DNA of 64,000 nt from Asterochloris sp. CNOR1. Its lineage: Eukaryota > Chlorophyta > Trebouxiophyceae > Trebouxiales > Trebouxiaceae. Below the pieces are notes generated by a model. It was not told where the DNA came from, did not search any database, and saw only the letters and a list, made by a program, of their open reading frames with translations. Shown piece by piece: positions 34,209 through 45,500 of the stretch. The first letter of the stretch is position 1. The number at the start of each line of letters is the position of its first letter. The stretch spans positions 1,860,001 to 1,924,000 of the forward strand of contig OZ017757.1 of NCBI GenBank assembly GCA_963969365.1, given 5' to 3'. Made by a program: the position numbers and the translations under genes.

Positions 34209-37200
34209 GACAGCAGGGGCCGGTCTCTGACAGGTGACTGCCCACCAGCGCTGCCAGCGTGTCACTTGTGCTTCTCTGCAGCACCATCCTAGAGCCGGCA
34301 GCTTGGCCCCATGCATACTGCTGCTGCTGCTGCCAAAAGCCATGGCGTTAGTAGGCGCCACGCATGCTGGCACAGGATACGGAGCTTATTGCGCACCAGC
34401 TGATATGTTAGGCGCAGTCCACAGGCCCCTGTTGCTGGCTAGAATTGCCTGCATAGTCCTGCAACGGGCAGAAACCTCCAGGCATGCAGCACAAGCCGAT
34501 GGGATACCAGCAGATCCCAGGTGCTGCTGGCTCAGTCTCTGCCCTTGTTGCCATGCATGCGGCGAGCCCCGGCATGCAGGCTGGACAAGACACAGGAAGT
34601 CTCAAGCCTGCAGCTAGTCAGCAGCACTCTACACTGCCATCTTGTGCTGTGCTGCAACCCACCCTCAGGTAGATGTAGCCTGGAGGAGGCGCAAAGCGCC
34701 TTTAACCCCCGAGCAGCCACCAACATTTGGCCCTGTCTTCTTGCACTTTGCTGGACTGCAAGCTGCCCTTGCATTGATGCAGGCCAGAGGACGCACAAGG
34801 GGCCTTTAGCCCCCAGGTGGCCAGCGGCAGTGGCAGTGGCCAGCAGGACAGTGAGTGGGAAGGCGGCAGCAGCAGCGAGCAGCAGGAACCAGAGGACTTG
34901 GATGATGTGGAGCTGGACAAGAGCAATGTCCTCATGCTGGGCCCCACAGGTGGGCAGTGGGTAGGCGCATACTCAGGGTAACTTGCTGCAGTGATAGCCA
35001 GTGGTCGAGGCCACGTTGGCTGCCTGGCTTGCAGTCATGCCAACAGGACAAATGGAAGTGCAATAACGCTGCAAGCGCTGCTGGGCTGGACACTGCAGAG
35101 TTGTTTGCTCTGCCCGTCTTGCGCTGCAGACAGAACATCGCCAGCCATGAGGCTGGCAGCCACACTAGGGTGCCTGGGCTGCAATACCGCTCTGCTCTGC
35201 CCCAGAGGCTTTGGCACATCACCTGCAGACACTTTATGTGCCCCTTTGCTGTGACAGACGCCCACCTCTCTGACTCATGCTAATTATTCTGACCAAACTG
35301 CTCTGTGTCCAGTGCTGCCCTAAGGGCTCTGGCAAGAGGTTGTTGGCAAAGCAGTTGCTGGCACCTTGAAGGTGTCCTTTGCCGTGTCTGGGATGAGAGA
35401 TTGCCTGCTACAGATGCTGGCAGCATTGGTCTGCCTGCTTGATAGGGGCCACTTCATCTCCAAGCACATGCAATCCTTCCTCATCCAGGCTGCCTCCTTG
35501 CCCAGGCTACCCTGTGACAAAGGCTGCCATGCGTCACCCCGCAGGCTCTGGGATGACGCTGCGGGCAAAGACTTTCGCCAGCATTCCGGAGATTCCCCTG
35601 GTAGTCTGGAGTTCATCACCCTGACTCATGCCCGGTGTTGCCCTGCAGGCTCTGGGAAGACGCTGCTGGCCAAGACCCTGGCGGACATTGTGAAGGTGCC
35701 TTTTGCCATGGCAGATGCCACCTCACTGACCCAGGCTGGCTACGTGGGCGAGGATGTGGAGAGCATCCTGCACAAGCTGTGGCAGACCTCCAACTTCAAC
35801 ATCAACATGGCGCAGCAGGGCATTGTCTATATCGACGAGGTGCGACTGCATGCAGCAGACTTTGATCCTGCTGGAGTGCAGTGATGCGTCCTGTGGGTCA
35901 AGTCTCCATCCTGTTGCCTGGTCTTGGCGGGTGACAGGGTGTCAGATGCCTGCAGCTTCACCCTGCTGTCAGGCGGGCCGAGCAGCTCGCGGAACACACA
36001 CCACAGCCAGTCGTCATGCAAGTGGAGGCCCAGGCAGGGCACAGGCCCCAGCACTTCACAGCAAGGCAGGCAGACAGTGGCCAGCAGGAGCTTTCAAGGC
36101 AATTCTCCTGTGGGCAGCGCTGGGTTCGCGGGGGCTGCCCAGGTGCCTCATGGGCGAATCAGTGCAGCCTGCAAGCTTGCTGTACATGCCTGAGCTGGCT
36201 GCTGCCAGAGAGGTTGTGCTTGTGTGCCTGTGCTGGCCTGCCCCTCACTGCCACTCGTGTGTGTACAGATTGACAAGATCGTGAAGAAGGACGAGAATGT
36301 GAGCATCACCCGTGACGTCAGTGGGGAGGGGGTGCAGCAGGCGCTGCTCAAGATGCTGGAGGGGACATCAGTCAATGTGCCCGAGAAGGTGAGGGGCCAC
36401 TGGGCATTCTTGCACTACATGCAGTGCAAAGCCTGCCCCAAGGGCCATCATGCCTTGTGCTGCTCAAGATGCTGAAGGGTATGTGCCAACAGAGGTGAGG
36501 CGGTGTTGGGCATCACGTCTGACCCACAATCAGCCCTTTTGGCCAGCCTGTCATTCGCTGCTCAGGATGCCGGAGGCGACATTGGTCAGCGTGCATGAGA
36601 AGGTGTGCATGAAGTGTGGGCGGCTGTCTTGCACCACTCAATGGCGCACTGCTTCATGCTGCTGCTGTTCCCCAGGCACGTCAAAGCGCAGTTGGCTTCG
36701 ACTGCCCGGTGCTGTGTGAGTGCCTTCAGTCGGCATGTGCTGCATGATGGCTGCAGGCATGCACCTCCTGCATGTGTCACCAGGCACACGCACTGCTGTG
36801 CGCTGTGAGCCACCACAGGCTGCATGCTGTTGGTCCCTTTTGCATGGCCTGGTCTTCCGCATGCACACCATGGTTCTGAGGCAGGGGAGTGAGGACTGTG
36901 TGGCCTTTAGGGCCTCACAGGGCAGGTGCAGGAGGCAGTGAGATGTGGCCATCCTGCAGGCTGCGCTCATCCCTCAATCTGGAACAATGGAAACAGTACA
37001 GTGTCCTGCAGGGCGTCCTATGGTCTGCTGCAGGGCAACACTGTTTGCATGCGCTGCCAGACCTTGCGCAGCTCCTGCCACTTGAGCTGCTGATCCATGC
37101 TGGTTCCAGCCTTGTGACATTTCAGCAGTGCTCTCAGCAGCAGTGTGATGCAGGGTGGCCGCAAAAACCCACGGTCTGACTTTGTGGCCCTGGACACACG

Positions 37201-39286
37201 CGACATCCTTTTCATCGTGGGCGGCGCTTTCACAGATCTGGACCGTCAGGTCTCAGAGAGGACGGCAGCCTCATCGCTGGGCTTTGAGAATCCTGTCAGG
37301 TGAGCTTGGTCTGTCGGTGAGGAGCAGGAATCACAGCAAGGTCCCTGTCAGGCGCAGCTGCAGCCTGCCACCCTATCTCTTAAAATTGCGGGACTTTGCT
37401 CTTGAAAACGTGTAGTGGTTCAAGATTGCAGTGCACAAGCTCTGGGAAATCTCCTGATGTGCTCTGACTGCTGGCGGTGGGGTGGTTCTGCCCTGTACTT
37501 GAAATCAAGGTGTTGCGCAGAGATTCTTGTGTCAACTGCGGCGGCAAGCAACTGTGTCAGAGACTGCTGTGTTATTCTGCGCAGGGCGCGACAAGGGCGC
37601 ACTGGCGGGCGAGTGCCGCTGGACTCCAGGATCCTACAGCAGGTCGAACAGACAGACTTGATCAACTACGGGCTCATCCCTGAGTTTGTGGGGCGCTTTC
37701 CCATCATCACAGCCCTCTCAGTGAGCACCTGACAGAGGTTGATCCCAACAGCTGCTGCACACCTGCCTGATATGGGCTATGATGCACAGTGCAGTTTCAA
37801 ACTCATGCAAGAGGGCTCCCCATCATCATAGCCCTTTTGTGGGCTACTGGTGCAGCTGACTTTCCGAGGCTGGGCTCATAAGCACACATCCCCAATCTCT
37901 CACTCAAAACTGCTGTTGACAGCTTGCAGGGAAGAGTATAGCCTGCGTCACAACCATGTCCCCAACCATGCTTTTGGCTGTTGGGCGGCTTCCAATCTTT
38001 TGGCCCTCTCAGCAAGTTGTCTGCTCAGTGGGCTGCAGGCATGCTGCAAAGGACTGCTCCTGTGCTGCACATGCCTGTTGCTGCCCATGCAGGGTGCTGC
38101 ATGTTGGTGCTGCACACGCATGGTGCTGCAAGTGGACTGCTGAGGATGTGCCTGGTGCTGCAACCTGCCCCAGGTCGCTATCCCTGCACACATTGCAGTG
38201 CGCTTGCCCAGGGTCCCCTGCACACCAAGTGCACGCCCTGTCACCCTGTCAGCGGTGGCCATGCCAGAAGTCGTGCTGCTGAGGGCCCAGGCATGCGCTG
38301 GTGAGGATGCTGCCCTTCCAAGGCCTCGTCACGCTATCAGCTGCAACTGTGCCCAAGACCGTGCTGCTGATGGCCCATGCTTGCACTGCTCAAGCTGCTG
38401 TCCACTGCAGGCCCTGTCACGTTCTGATCTGCAGGCTCCGTTTGGCAACATGTTGCTGAGGTGCCCGCTACCCCTCTGCAGGCCCTGTCACGCTCAGAGC
38501 TACGGGCCGTCATGACCGAGCCCAAGAACGCCCTGCTGAGGCAGTATGCCAAGTACATCCGCTTCGGGGGGGCCAAGCTCCAAGTGACTGACAGGGCGCT
38601 GGAGGAGATCGCCCATCTGGCTCAGAAGAAGGGCACTGGAGCCCGAGGGCTGCGAAGCATAATGGAGACTCTGCTGAGGGACGCCATGTTCCATGTGAGT
38701 GCTTGGTTTTGCACTGCTTGTCAACAGAGTGTGTGCACAGGAGCCATGGATTGTGGGCACCATCCATTCAAGTGATCGCATCATTGGGTATGCACATCAG
38801 CAAATTGCCATGGCCACGTCTCGCAGTGATAGTGAGTCTCCTGTTGATGGCTGCACCCTGTATAGCAGCTCTTTAAGTGACCGCTGGCTGAGCTGAGCAT
38901 GGCAGGGCAGGCCAATTAGTGAGCATACATGCCTTGCACGCTTGGCTGTAGAGCACCTGGCAAGCTAGTATGTGCCTGTTCACTGCAGCCCTGCCTGCCT
39001 TTGCAATACCTGCATGTTTGTCTGCTGCCGCCCGTGCATGGGGCAAGGGCATCTGCCGTCAGCTGCCTGCCCAGACACCATGCATGTATCGGCCCCACGG
39101 CTTCTGCAGGTTCCGGAGGGCAATATTGCCGTGGTCTTGCTTGATGGCAAAGATGTGGAGGCAGGGCGTGCCAGGACCTTTGGCACTCAGGAGGAGGCAG
39201 ATGCAGCCGTTGCAGAGGCCACTGACCTGCAGCAGTCGGGCCCTGATGAGTCACAGGAGCCCACAGCTGCCATGGTCGGGCGGTGA
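29781..39286 (+). CDS. CLPX: Mitochondrial ClpX, AAA+ unfoldase of the ClpXP protease
   Basis: Hexameric ATP-driven unfoldase feeding ClpP. Fifteen exons in phase (29781-29900, 30052-30210, 30358-30429, 31008-31208, 31595-31759, 32312-32452, 33042-33207, 34041-34233, 34783-34949, 35649-35839, 36269-36388, 37154-37299, 37585-37720, 38482-38694, 39110-39286) encode 788 residues, longer than bacterial ClpX (about 425). Landmarks: presequence [20 protein letters not shown]; zinc-finger-like Cys pairs (CTC, CQHC, CNQC); Gln/Pro/Ser-rich linker with 12 Gln; Walker A GPTGSGKT rebuilt across the exon 9/10 junction; pore loop GYVG; Walker B GIVYIDE; LGF tripeptide for ClpP docking (RTAASLGFENP); [12 protein letters not shown]; sensor 2 [11 protein letters not shown] short optional exon at 34474-34517 would also keep frame. 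Many introns carry echoes of adjoining exons. Confidence 0.98.
31287..31430 (+). repeat. Two exon echoes of ClpX exon 4 end
   Basis: Copies at 31287-31330 and 31394-31430 of the end of exon 4 (31173-31214). Shared word: GCAAGGGCTNTGNGTAC. Confidence 0.72.
33747..33972 (+). repeat. Echo array before ClpX exon 8
   Basis: Three imperfect copies (33747-33780, 33823-33872, 33935-33972) of the exon 8 acceptor edge (34033-34075). Each has the word GCGCCACAGG or GTGCCACAG after a C-rich or GCAG acceptor-like stretch. The intervening CAGGCTGTG words repeat as well, so the unit is roughly 90-110 bp. Confidence 0.72.
34172..34207 (+). repeat. (CAG)12 polyglutamine tract in ClpX exon 8
   Basis: Twelve uninterrupted CAG codons encode Gln in the linker between the zinc finger and the AAA+ domain of ClpX. 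Confidence 0.97.
34664..34717 (+). repeat. Exon echo of ClpX exon 9 start
   Basis: Copy of the 5' edge of exon 9 (34775-34825). Shared: GGAGG-C-GCGCANA, GCCTTTANCCCCC and a CAGG acceptor before it. Confidence 0.75.
35323..35610 (+). repeat. Two exon echoes of ClpX exon 10 (Walker A exon)
   Basis: Copies at 35323-35392 and 35535-35610 of the first 65-75 bp of exon 10 (35641-35715). Copy 1 reads GGCTCTGGCAAGAGG, TTGGC, AAGGTGTCCTTTGCC. Copy 2 keeps the acceptor: CCGCAGGCTCTGGGATGACGC. Both have lost the frame. Confidence 0.9.
36457..36612 (+). repeat. Two exon echoes of ClpX exon 11 end with donor
   Basis: Copies at 36457-36505 and 36554-36612 of the exon 11 end (36341-36395). Shared: TGCTGCTCAAGATGCTG, GGNGACAT, GAGAAGGTG and GAGGTGAGG. 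Both follow the exon and retain a donor-like GAGGTGAGG or GAAGGTGTG. Confidence 0.9.
38234..38467 (+). repeat. Three exon echoes before ClpX exon 14
   Basis: Copies at 38234-38292, 38322-38380 and 38403-38467 of the first 65 bp of exon 14 (38473-38545). All start with a GCCCTGTCAC-like word and end with TGCTGCTGAGG or similar. The nearest copy keeps the full acceptor CTGCAGGCCCTGTCACG. This is the clearest ladder in the window. Confidence 0.92.
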
Positions 39287-39426
39287 AACCAACCCCTACA
39301 AAAATATTTGGGGCATCACAGTGGCCAATGCGGCATCCTCTACAGTCAAGCTGAATGTGCGCACTGCTTTCTGCATGGCACAAAAAGGGATAGGGGCCAG
39401 ACGGCCCTGCTGCCTCCTGCACAAGT

Positions 39427-39431
39427 TGTAA
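39427..39431 (+). promoter_or_regulatory. Candidate TGTAA polyadenylation signal for ClpX
   Basis: TGTAA, the usual green-algal poly(A) signal, occurs about 140 bp after the ClpX stop. Position fits, but the pentamer is common by chance. Confidence 0.3.
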
Positions 39432-39645
39432 GCCCAACTGTATGGCCATTGATGCCCGTGTACTTTGACCTGTTTTGAACCACCTCCTGCACCCGCATCA
39501 CTCAGGCAGCTGTAACACCATGCCGTACACCTGCAATTTCCCAATTTTGAAATCAAGCCGAAACGCCAGCTAGTTACGATGAAGAGCAATGGGCTTGTCG
39601 CAAGAGAGAGTCAGCAGCACCCTGCAGGCATGTGCAGCACACATA

Positions 39646-39693
39646 AGGAGAAAAGGGGAAGGGGTGGGGGGGGAGGCGGGGCAGGGGGGAGCA
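39646..39693 (+). repeat. Purine-rich G-run tract between convergent genes
   Basis: Almost pure A/G with several runs of four or more G, in the gap between the ClpX and SAP30BP 3' ends. It could form a G-quadruplex in the plus-strand RNA. Confidence 0.7.
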
Positions 39694-39712
39694 GCATGCA
39701 TCTCCTGTCTAT

Positions 39713-42004
39713 TCATCGGTGGGGCTTGTCCCATTTGGTTTTGCCATGCATGGCGGTCGTGAGGTTCTGAGCCGCCATGACTGCTACCTTCTGCATGGCT
39801 ACTGCTGCGCCAGACCCCTGCAGGCCGGCTGGACCGGACCGCGCAACCTCGGTCCCCCCCGACTTGAACTGAGTCCCGTGCTGCTGGCGTCGGGCCTTGC
39901 GCTCAGCGTCAAACTTTTCCCACTCAGCTGTGAGAGCTTCCTTGAAGTCCTCCTTGGGCAAGGCAGTGGGATCCCATATCTGCAGCCAGGCAGAACCATG
40001 TCATTCAGGGGCGAGATGCCTCCTTGCGCCCTTGCCACGTGCAGCAAGGCCCTGTTCAGGCCCCATGGCATTGCAGGACAGCACTCTGGTAGTGAAATAC
40101 CCGCGTGCGCTGGCCCTGAGCCTCATAGGCAGCAAAAGTTACACTGTGTCTTAAGTGCAATTCAAGCCGCTTCACAAGCGGAGCGGCAGCGCGGCACAAG
40201 CAGCTGGGAAGCAGGAGCCTCACAATGTGCATGGATCTGTCATGCAGCAGCAGCCAAAGCCCACCTCTGGCGCAAAGCAAGTCCCTCCCTCCTGCAGCTT
40301 GAAGGACTCCACTGTGGAGCGCAGGAAGTAGGGATTCCTGTACCCACGCGACTTGCGCAGCTCCCGATTTAGTGACTTGTTGGTCTTCTGCTGCGTCTCT
40401 ATGAACTTCTGCACCTGCATCTGCAGCAAGGAAGCAGGACCTGTGGGCTAACAGCAGATGGGCAGCTCAGTTGACGTGCACATGGGGTCCCTGGGAGCTT
40501 CTGCACTTGCGCCAGCAGCTCAAAAGTGATGCCTGTGCGTCAGCAGGCACGACTTCTGCAAATGGCTAGGGGACCACTGCATCCAGATTGTCTCTGCACC
40601 TCCAGTACATGAGCAGGGCCTGTGTGTCAGCAGCCAAAGTTCCGACTTCAATATGAGTCTGCATCAGCTTTGCCCCAGCGTCTGTAGCACAGCAGCAGGG
40701 CCTGTGGGGCCTCGACATGAGCGCCAAGTGCAGCTCACAGGGGAAGGAGCAGAGAGAAGGCCTGTGGGGTGACGGCATGGGTACAGCCTGGCCTCTACTG
40801 CAGATATAAGCCTTTGCACATCTCTTCCAGCAGGAAGGGCCAACATGCTCCTGGCACCAGGAGAGGCCTGGCAGTGCAAACACAGCTGATGCTGGAGCAT
40901 GCAATCCCTGACTGTCAGAAACAAAGCCAAAGACACTGACCACACAGGCTGGATCACACGGCGTGTCTGGCGGCTGCATGAGCTCTGGGGGCAGCTGCCG
41001 CAGTGGGGTGGCATCTGAGCCCGCGCCTGTGCCCAGAGGCGACATGGCAATCAGCAGCGGCGTGGCCGCTCCAGAGCCATCCGGGCCTGCAGGGGCAGCG
41101 CAACAGTGCTCCTGTCAGCTCAGGCTTGCTCAGAGCGTGCATCCGCCCACACGACACGTGTCACTCAGCAGTGGGTGGCTGCTCCAAACTCTGGCTTGCA
41201 AGGCATTGGGGTCGGTCCAAGATGGCCAAGCGCACAATAACGATGCGGTGGGACATCTCACTTCAGCACACCGACATGACTGCACAAAGCTAGGAGCCAG
41301 ACACTTTTTGACATGGATGGATCAGCAGGGTGGAGGACGGCTGCCCAGTCCAATGTCTCTGGACATGCACATCGAGCGTTCCAGCGGCTCTTGCGCTCAT
41401 CAGATCTCAGGGCCTCACCTCCATCAGTCTCAAAGGCTGCCTGCGCCTCTGCCGCGCCTGCCTTGACGGCCCCGCTGTCTGCCGCCTGTGCGTCTGTGCC
41501 GGGCACCTCAGGCGCGGAGTCTAGTGCCTGCACCTTGCTGTTCCCGGGGACATCCTCAGCCTTGCGCTTCTGCCCCACAACACCCTGCGCGGCATGTGTC
41601 CCTGTATCTCTCTGGTCTGCAGCAGTGCAGAGGTCCTTGTGAGAGGTGCAGAGTGGCCAGCTTGCCGTCAGAGCCTGCGGCTGCGCTGCTGTGCGGTTGC
41701 ATGGGCAGTGGAGGCTGCGTGCTTGCCTGGGAAGTAGGGGTGCATGAGAGTGTGATGCAAGAATGCAGCATGACTGGGGCCTGTCTGCTCACATGCCAAC
41801 AGGAACTTTTGAGCAGGCCTGGCCCTGTCCTGCACGGCTGCTCTGTGCTCTGCAGGCAAGCTTGCTGAAAGGGTGCTGACCTGCGTCTGCAACAGGGCCT
41901 GCGGCTGCATCAGGTTCGGGGGCAGCCTGACTTTCCACAACAATGTCAGATTCTGCATCGCTCCCATATCCTGCAATGCCCAGCATGCCTCCATCTGCAG
42001 ACAT
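39713..42004 (-). CDS. SAP30BP: SAP30-binding protein / HCNGP family nuclear protein
   Basis: Nuclear protein of the SAP30BP/HCNGP family, linked in animals to transcriptional repression and splicing of short introns. Five exons in phase, 42004-41881, 41601-41419, 41086-40941, 40414-40265 and 39979-39713, give 289 residues (human about 308). Family order is kept: short N-terminal GIAGYGSDAESD (compare YAEDSEPESD), acidic/Ala-rich linker, LPPELMQPPDTPCDP (compare IPPEPPGRC), the core VQKFIETQQKT then RGYRNPYFLRSTVESF (compare EFRNPSIYEKLIQF), GTCFAPEIWDPTALPKEDF (compare GTNYPKDMFDPH), a charged coil AEWEKFDAERKARRQQ and the terminal KTKWD. The start could be a few codons further downstream at the second Met. 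It converges on ClpX and diverges from the GT69 gene. Confidence 0.93.
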
Positions 42005-42543
42005 GCTGCCAGCCGTCTCAAGCTCACTGAAAGACCAACGTGAGGTGTTCGGCTCGGTCACTCGAAGTTGGGACAGGCTGCTTGGAGTACAGTAGGCAGT
42101 GGCAAGCACAACCTTAACCAACAGGCAATGCAAGCTCTTCAAGCTGGAAATCATCCACTTTCTTATTTTTGACAACCAACAGAACCCAGCACACGCGGTC
42201 AGCATAAGGAGGTCTCAGCCACCCAGAACTTTGCCTGAGCCTGCAGAAGGGCTATCCCCGGAGTCTGCTACAGGTCAGAGCTCCAAGGGGCAAGAGTGCA
42301 TCGCAGCCATCATGCTCGCCCCGTTCATGAGGCCCGGGCTCCTAGTCCTTAGGCCTCCCTCGTGTGGAAGTTACTGCTCACTACAATGCTAACCTGCCAT
42401 CATCATGGTAGCTTGCTAGAGGTTTGCCTGGGCCCTGCACAGTGTGGGCGGCTCAAACCATTCACACTCTTCTGCTGAATGCTCGGACTTGCACACAACC
42501 TGTGTCAGATCTACCTGCTACAGTTCACACTCTTACACAACTT

Positions 42544-45500
42544 ATGCCTGCAGGCTCAGAGCAGCGCTCTGCAGTGAGCAGGGCTGCCAGGCGCATGCAG
42601 CGCCAGCACATCGGCTGGGTGGCCTGCGCAGCTCTGCTGTTTGCTGCCACACTCCCAGGTCAGTTGCGCCCCTGTCCAGCCAGCACTCTGCATGCTCAGC
42701 GTCGCACGCAACCGTTGCTTTACACGAGAGTGGTGGCGCCCGCCCCCTTGCTTGCATGCTCTGGTCCCGCACGGTGCTGCTCACCTGTGCTGTCCTGGTC
42801 TGCAGAGGCCTCAGCGGTCTGCACAGAGCCAGTGGACCTCCTCAAAGCCCAGGATGCAGTGCATGATGTGGACGCAGCAAGCCTGCGGCAGCACCTCTGG
42901 GGGGCCCTGCAGCAGAGCCCCCCTGCTGAGGCAGGCCCCATTGAGGCTCTAGCCCAGTGCATGAAGGAGCTCTGGGATGCCTCTGTGCCAGACCCCAACC
43001 TCTGCACCTTCCTGCGCGATGAGCAGCAGCCCAAGCTGGTCCTGGACCCTGCGAAGCCGGTCATGTTTCTTGGAGCGTTCCAGGTGCGCCAGTGATCTTC
43101 ACCCAGCCTGGCCAGGCAGGGCGACTGGATGCCACCAGCGGTTTGCTGCTGCATTCAGCAGCATGCCAAGCAGCATGCCAACTCCCTGCCAACATCTCTG
43201 TCACATGTGTGCTCACACATAGCAGCTTTGCAGATGTTTCAGTGCATGAGGGGAATCCATACCAAGGCTGTCAGAAGAGGGATCCCTTCTGCCTTGCAGG
43301 ATGCAGGAAACACCATTGGCTCCATGTTCTGGCAGCTGATTATGATCGCGCTGCAGCAGGACCCTGCATCCATCGTGTTGTCCATGCATGAGCGCGACAG
43401 CGAGGACTCCACAGGTGGGTGACACACACCAAGTGCCACTTGCAGGAAGTGGCAGGTGTTGGCAGGAACTGCTTCACAGGCTCCCACAGGGAAGCCAGCT
43501 CTCTTGCAGTCTGCTTGCTGGGAGGCAGTAGTTTCAGCCTCACCCTGCTTGGAGTGCAACACAGGCCACTGCCAAGGTCAAGCTTGGCTTGACCTGCATG
43601 TGGGTGGCCACACTGCCAACCTGTCATCACCCTGCAGCCTGGCCCTCAGCCCGCGTCTCTGGTCCATTGTTTCTGGTGTGGCTGCACTTGTCTGTGACCC
43701 TGCAGGGATATTGGCTGCCTCTCTCAATGGTCGAGCAGCTCTATGATGTTGTGGTTGCTGATTTTTTTTTTTTCAACATCGGCTGACATGCTGCAGCGCT
43801 CTGGCTGCAAGCCATGCGGAATATCTTTGCCAAGTTGGGCATCCAAACTTCTATCACTGGAGGTGAGCAATGCCAGATACAATACAGCCGGCCTCAGCTG
43901 CATTTGTTCCTCTCAAGACAGCCTGTGCTCAACGCTCAGCCATGCTGAATTGTGCTCCAGTCGCAAGCTTGTGCCCAAAAGGAAGCAGCTGATTCCTGCA
44001 CAGCAGCAAAACAACATGACTCCCCTTTATCGCCATGCACTTGCCACACTCTGTCATCCTCAGGCAAGCAGAGTCCTTGGATGGTTTGACAATGTGGCCC
44101 TGTAAAGTCCTGACTGTGCACCTGCAGGAGACCAGTCAGAGTCCTTTGCCAACAGAGTTGAATACCTGAACTACGCGCTAGGCCCTGCCCTCAGCCCTAC
44201 AGTAGCTGGCCCGTCAGTTGACAGAATAGCCTTCCTCAGTGACTCCTACTTCTGCTGGCACCACCTGGAGCGCCTGCTGCTGCATGAGGGGGACATTGTG
44301 TCGGGTATGGACTTCACGGATGCCCGCCAGCATGGCATGCCAGCCACAACAGATGTGAAGCCATTTGGCCCCCTGGGGCCAGACCTGACGGTGAGCCCTC
44401 TGATTTTGGTGGGCCTGCCCCCTGCCGCACTGGACGGCCCTTGCTCAAGCTGGGGGAGGTGCTCTGTCTGCCACAGCTGTGGCCGGGGCTTCTCTCGCTG
44501 TCCCTGCTGCTCCATGAGGAGACCTCGTTCTGGAGATGGACTTCCACAGATGTCTGTCAGCATGGGCAGGTCCCCAGCAAAGCTTGGGCCTGACATGATG
44601 ATCTGCTGTTGTGTGCTGTCGCGTTGTTGTGCCCGAGGGCAGTCTGCCAAGCATTGCAGCCCAGGCAGCAAACTGTTGGCGCAGGTGACAACATTGCGCA
44701 TAGGTTTGAGAGGCTCTGTGGTGGCCTCTGCCAGCCTTGCTGTGGTGCTGTGGGGCTTTTGCTGCATGCAGGGCTGCCAGAGCCACCTAGCTAGCTGCAC
44801 AGCCCTGTCCTCATTGCGCACCTGGCATGGCTGTAGCTCTGATGCAGGGCACCGTATTGCAGCTCTCTGCACCTTCTGCTGAACACTGTACTTCTGGTGT
44901 TCTGCAGCAAGGGCAGCCCTTCTCCCAGACTGCCTTTGCGTTTTTTGGCGTTTATGAGGTGAGCAAGCAACCCCCAGGAGGCCTATAACACAGTGTGCCT
45001 GTGCTGGCTTGTGCCTGTGTCTGCCTGCAGTTGCCAGCAGCCCCTGAGCCAGAACTTGTTGCCACCCTCTGTGCAGCACTTATGCACACTGCGCTGTGCT
45101 GCTTGCCGCGTGCCAGCAGGCTATCGCTGTCATGCATGAGCACGGCAATCCTGTGTGGTAGTGCAGCCATCCCATTGCTGGGGGGGAACACCTGCACTGA
45201 ACCCCTCCAGCTGCGCTGCAGGCTCGCGATGCTGGGGGCACCATTGTTGCCAACCTGGCCCCCTACATGACCAATGTGTACACAGCAGCCCGTCTGCGCA
45301 AGGGCCTGCCTGTTCCCATGAAGTGCACCTACAATGGGATGGCAGTCATCAATGCAGCCCCGTTCCGGTTACACAACCTGCGCTTCAGGTGGGAGAGTCT
45401 GCTGGCGCTCACCTTGTTGCAAAGGGAGAGTCTGCTGGGGCTCAGAACATGTTGGGACACGCTGTGGCCTGCCCTGCCTATTCCTTGCCTGATAGGTCGA

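Noticed and set aside
34474-34517. Additional ClpX exon between exons 8 and 9
   Set aside because: It keeps frame, but exons 8 and 9 already join in phase and the segment has no ClpX similarity. Mentioned only as optional.
44246-45079. 277-codon minus-strand open frame
   Set aside because: Antisense to GT69 exons 5-6 and the intervening intron; no recognisable domain.
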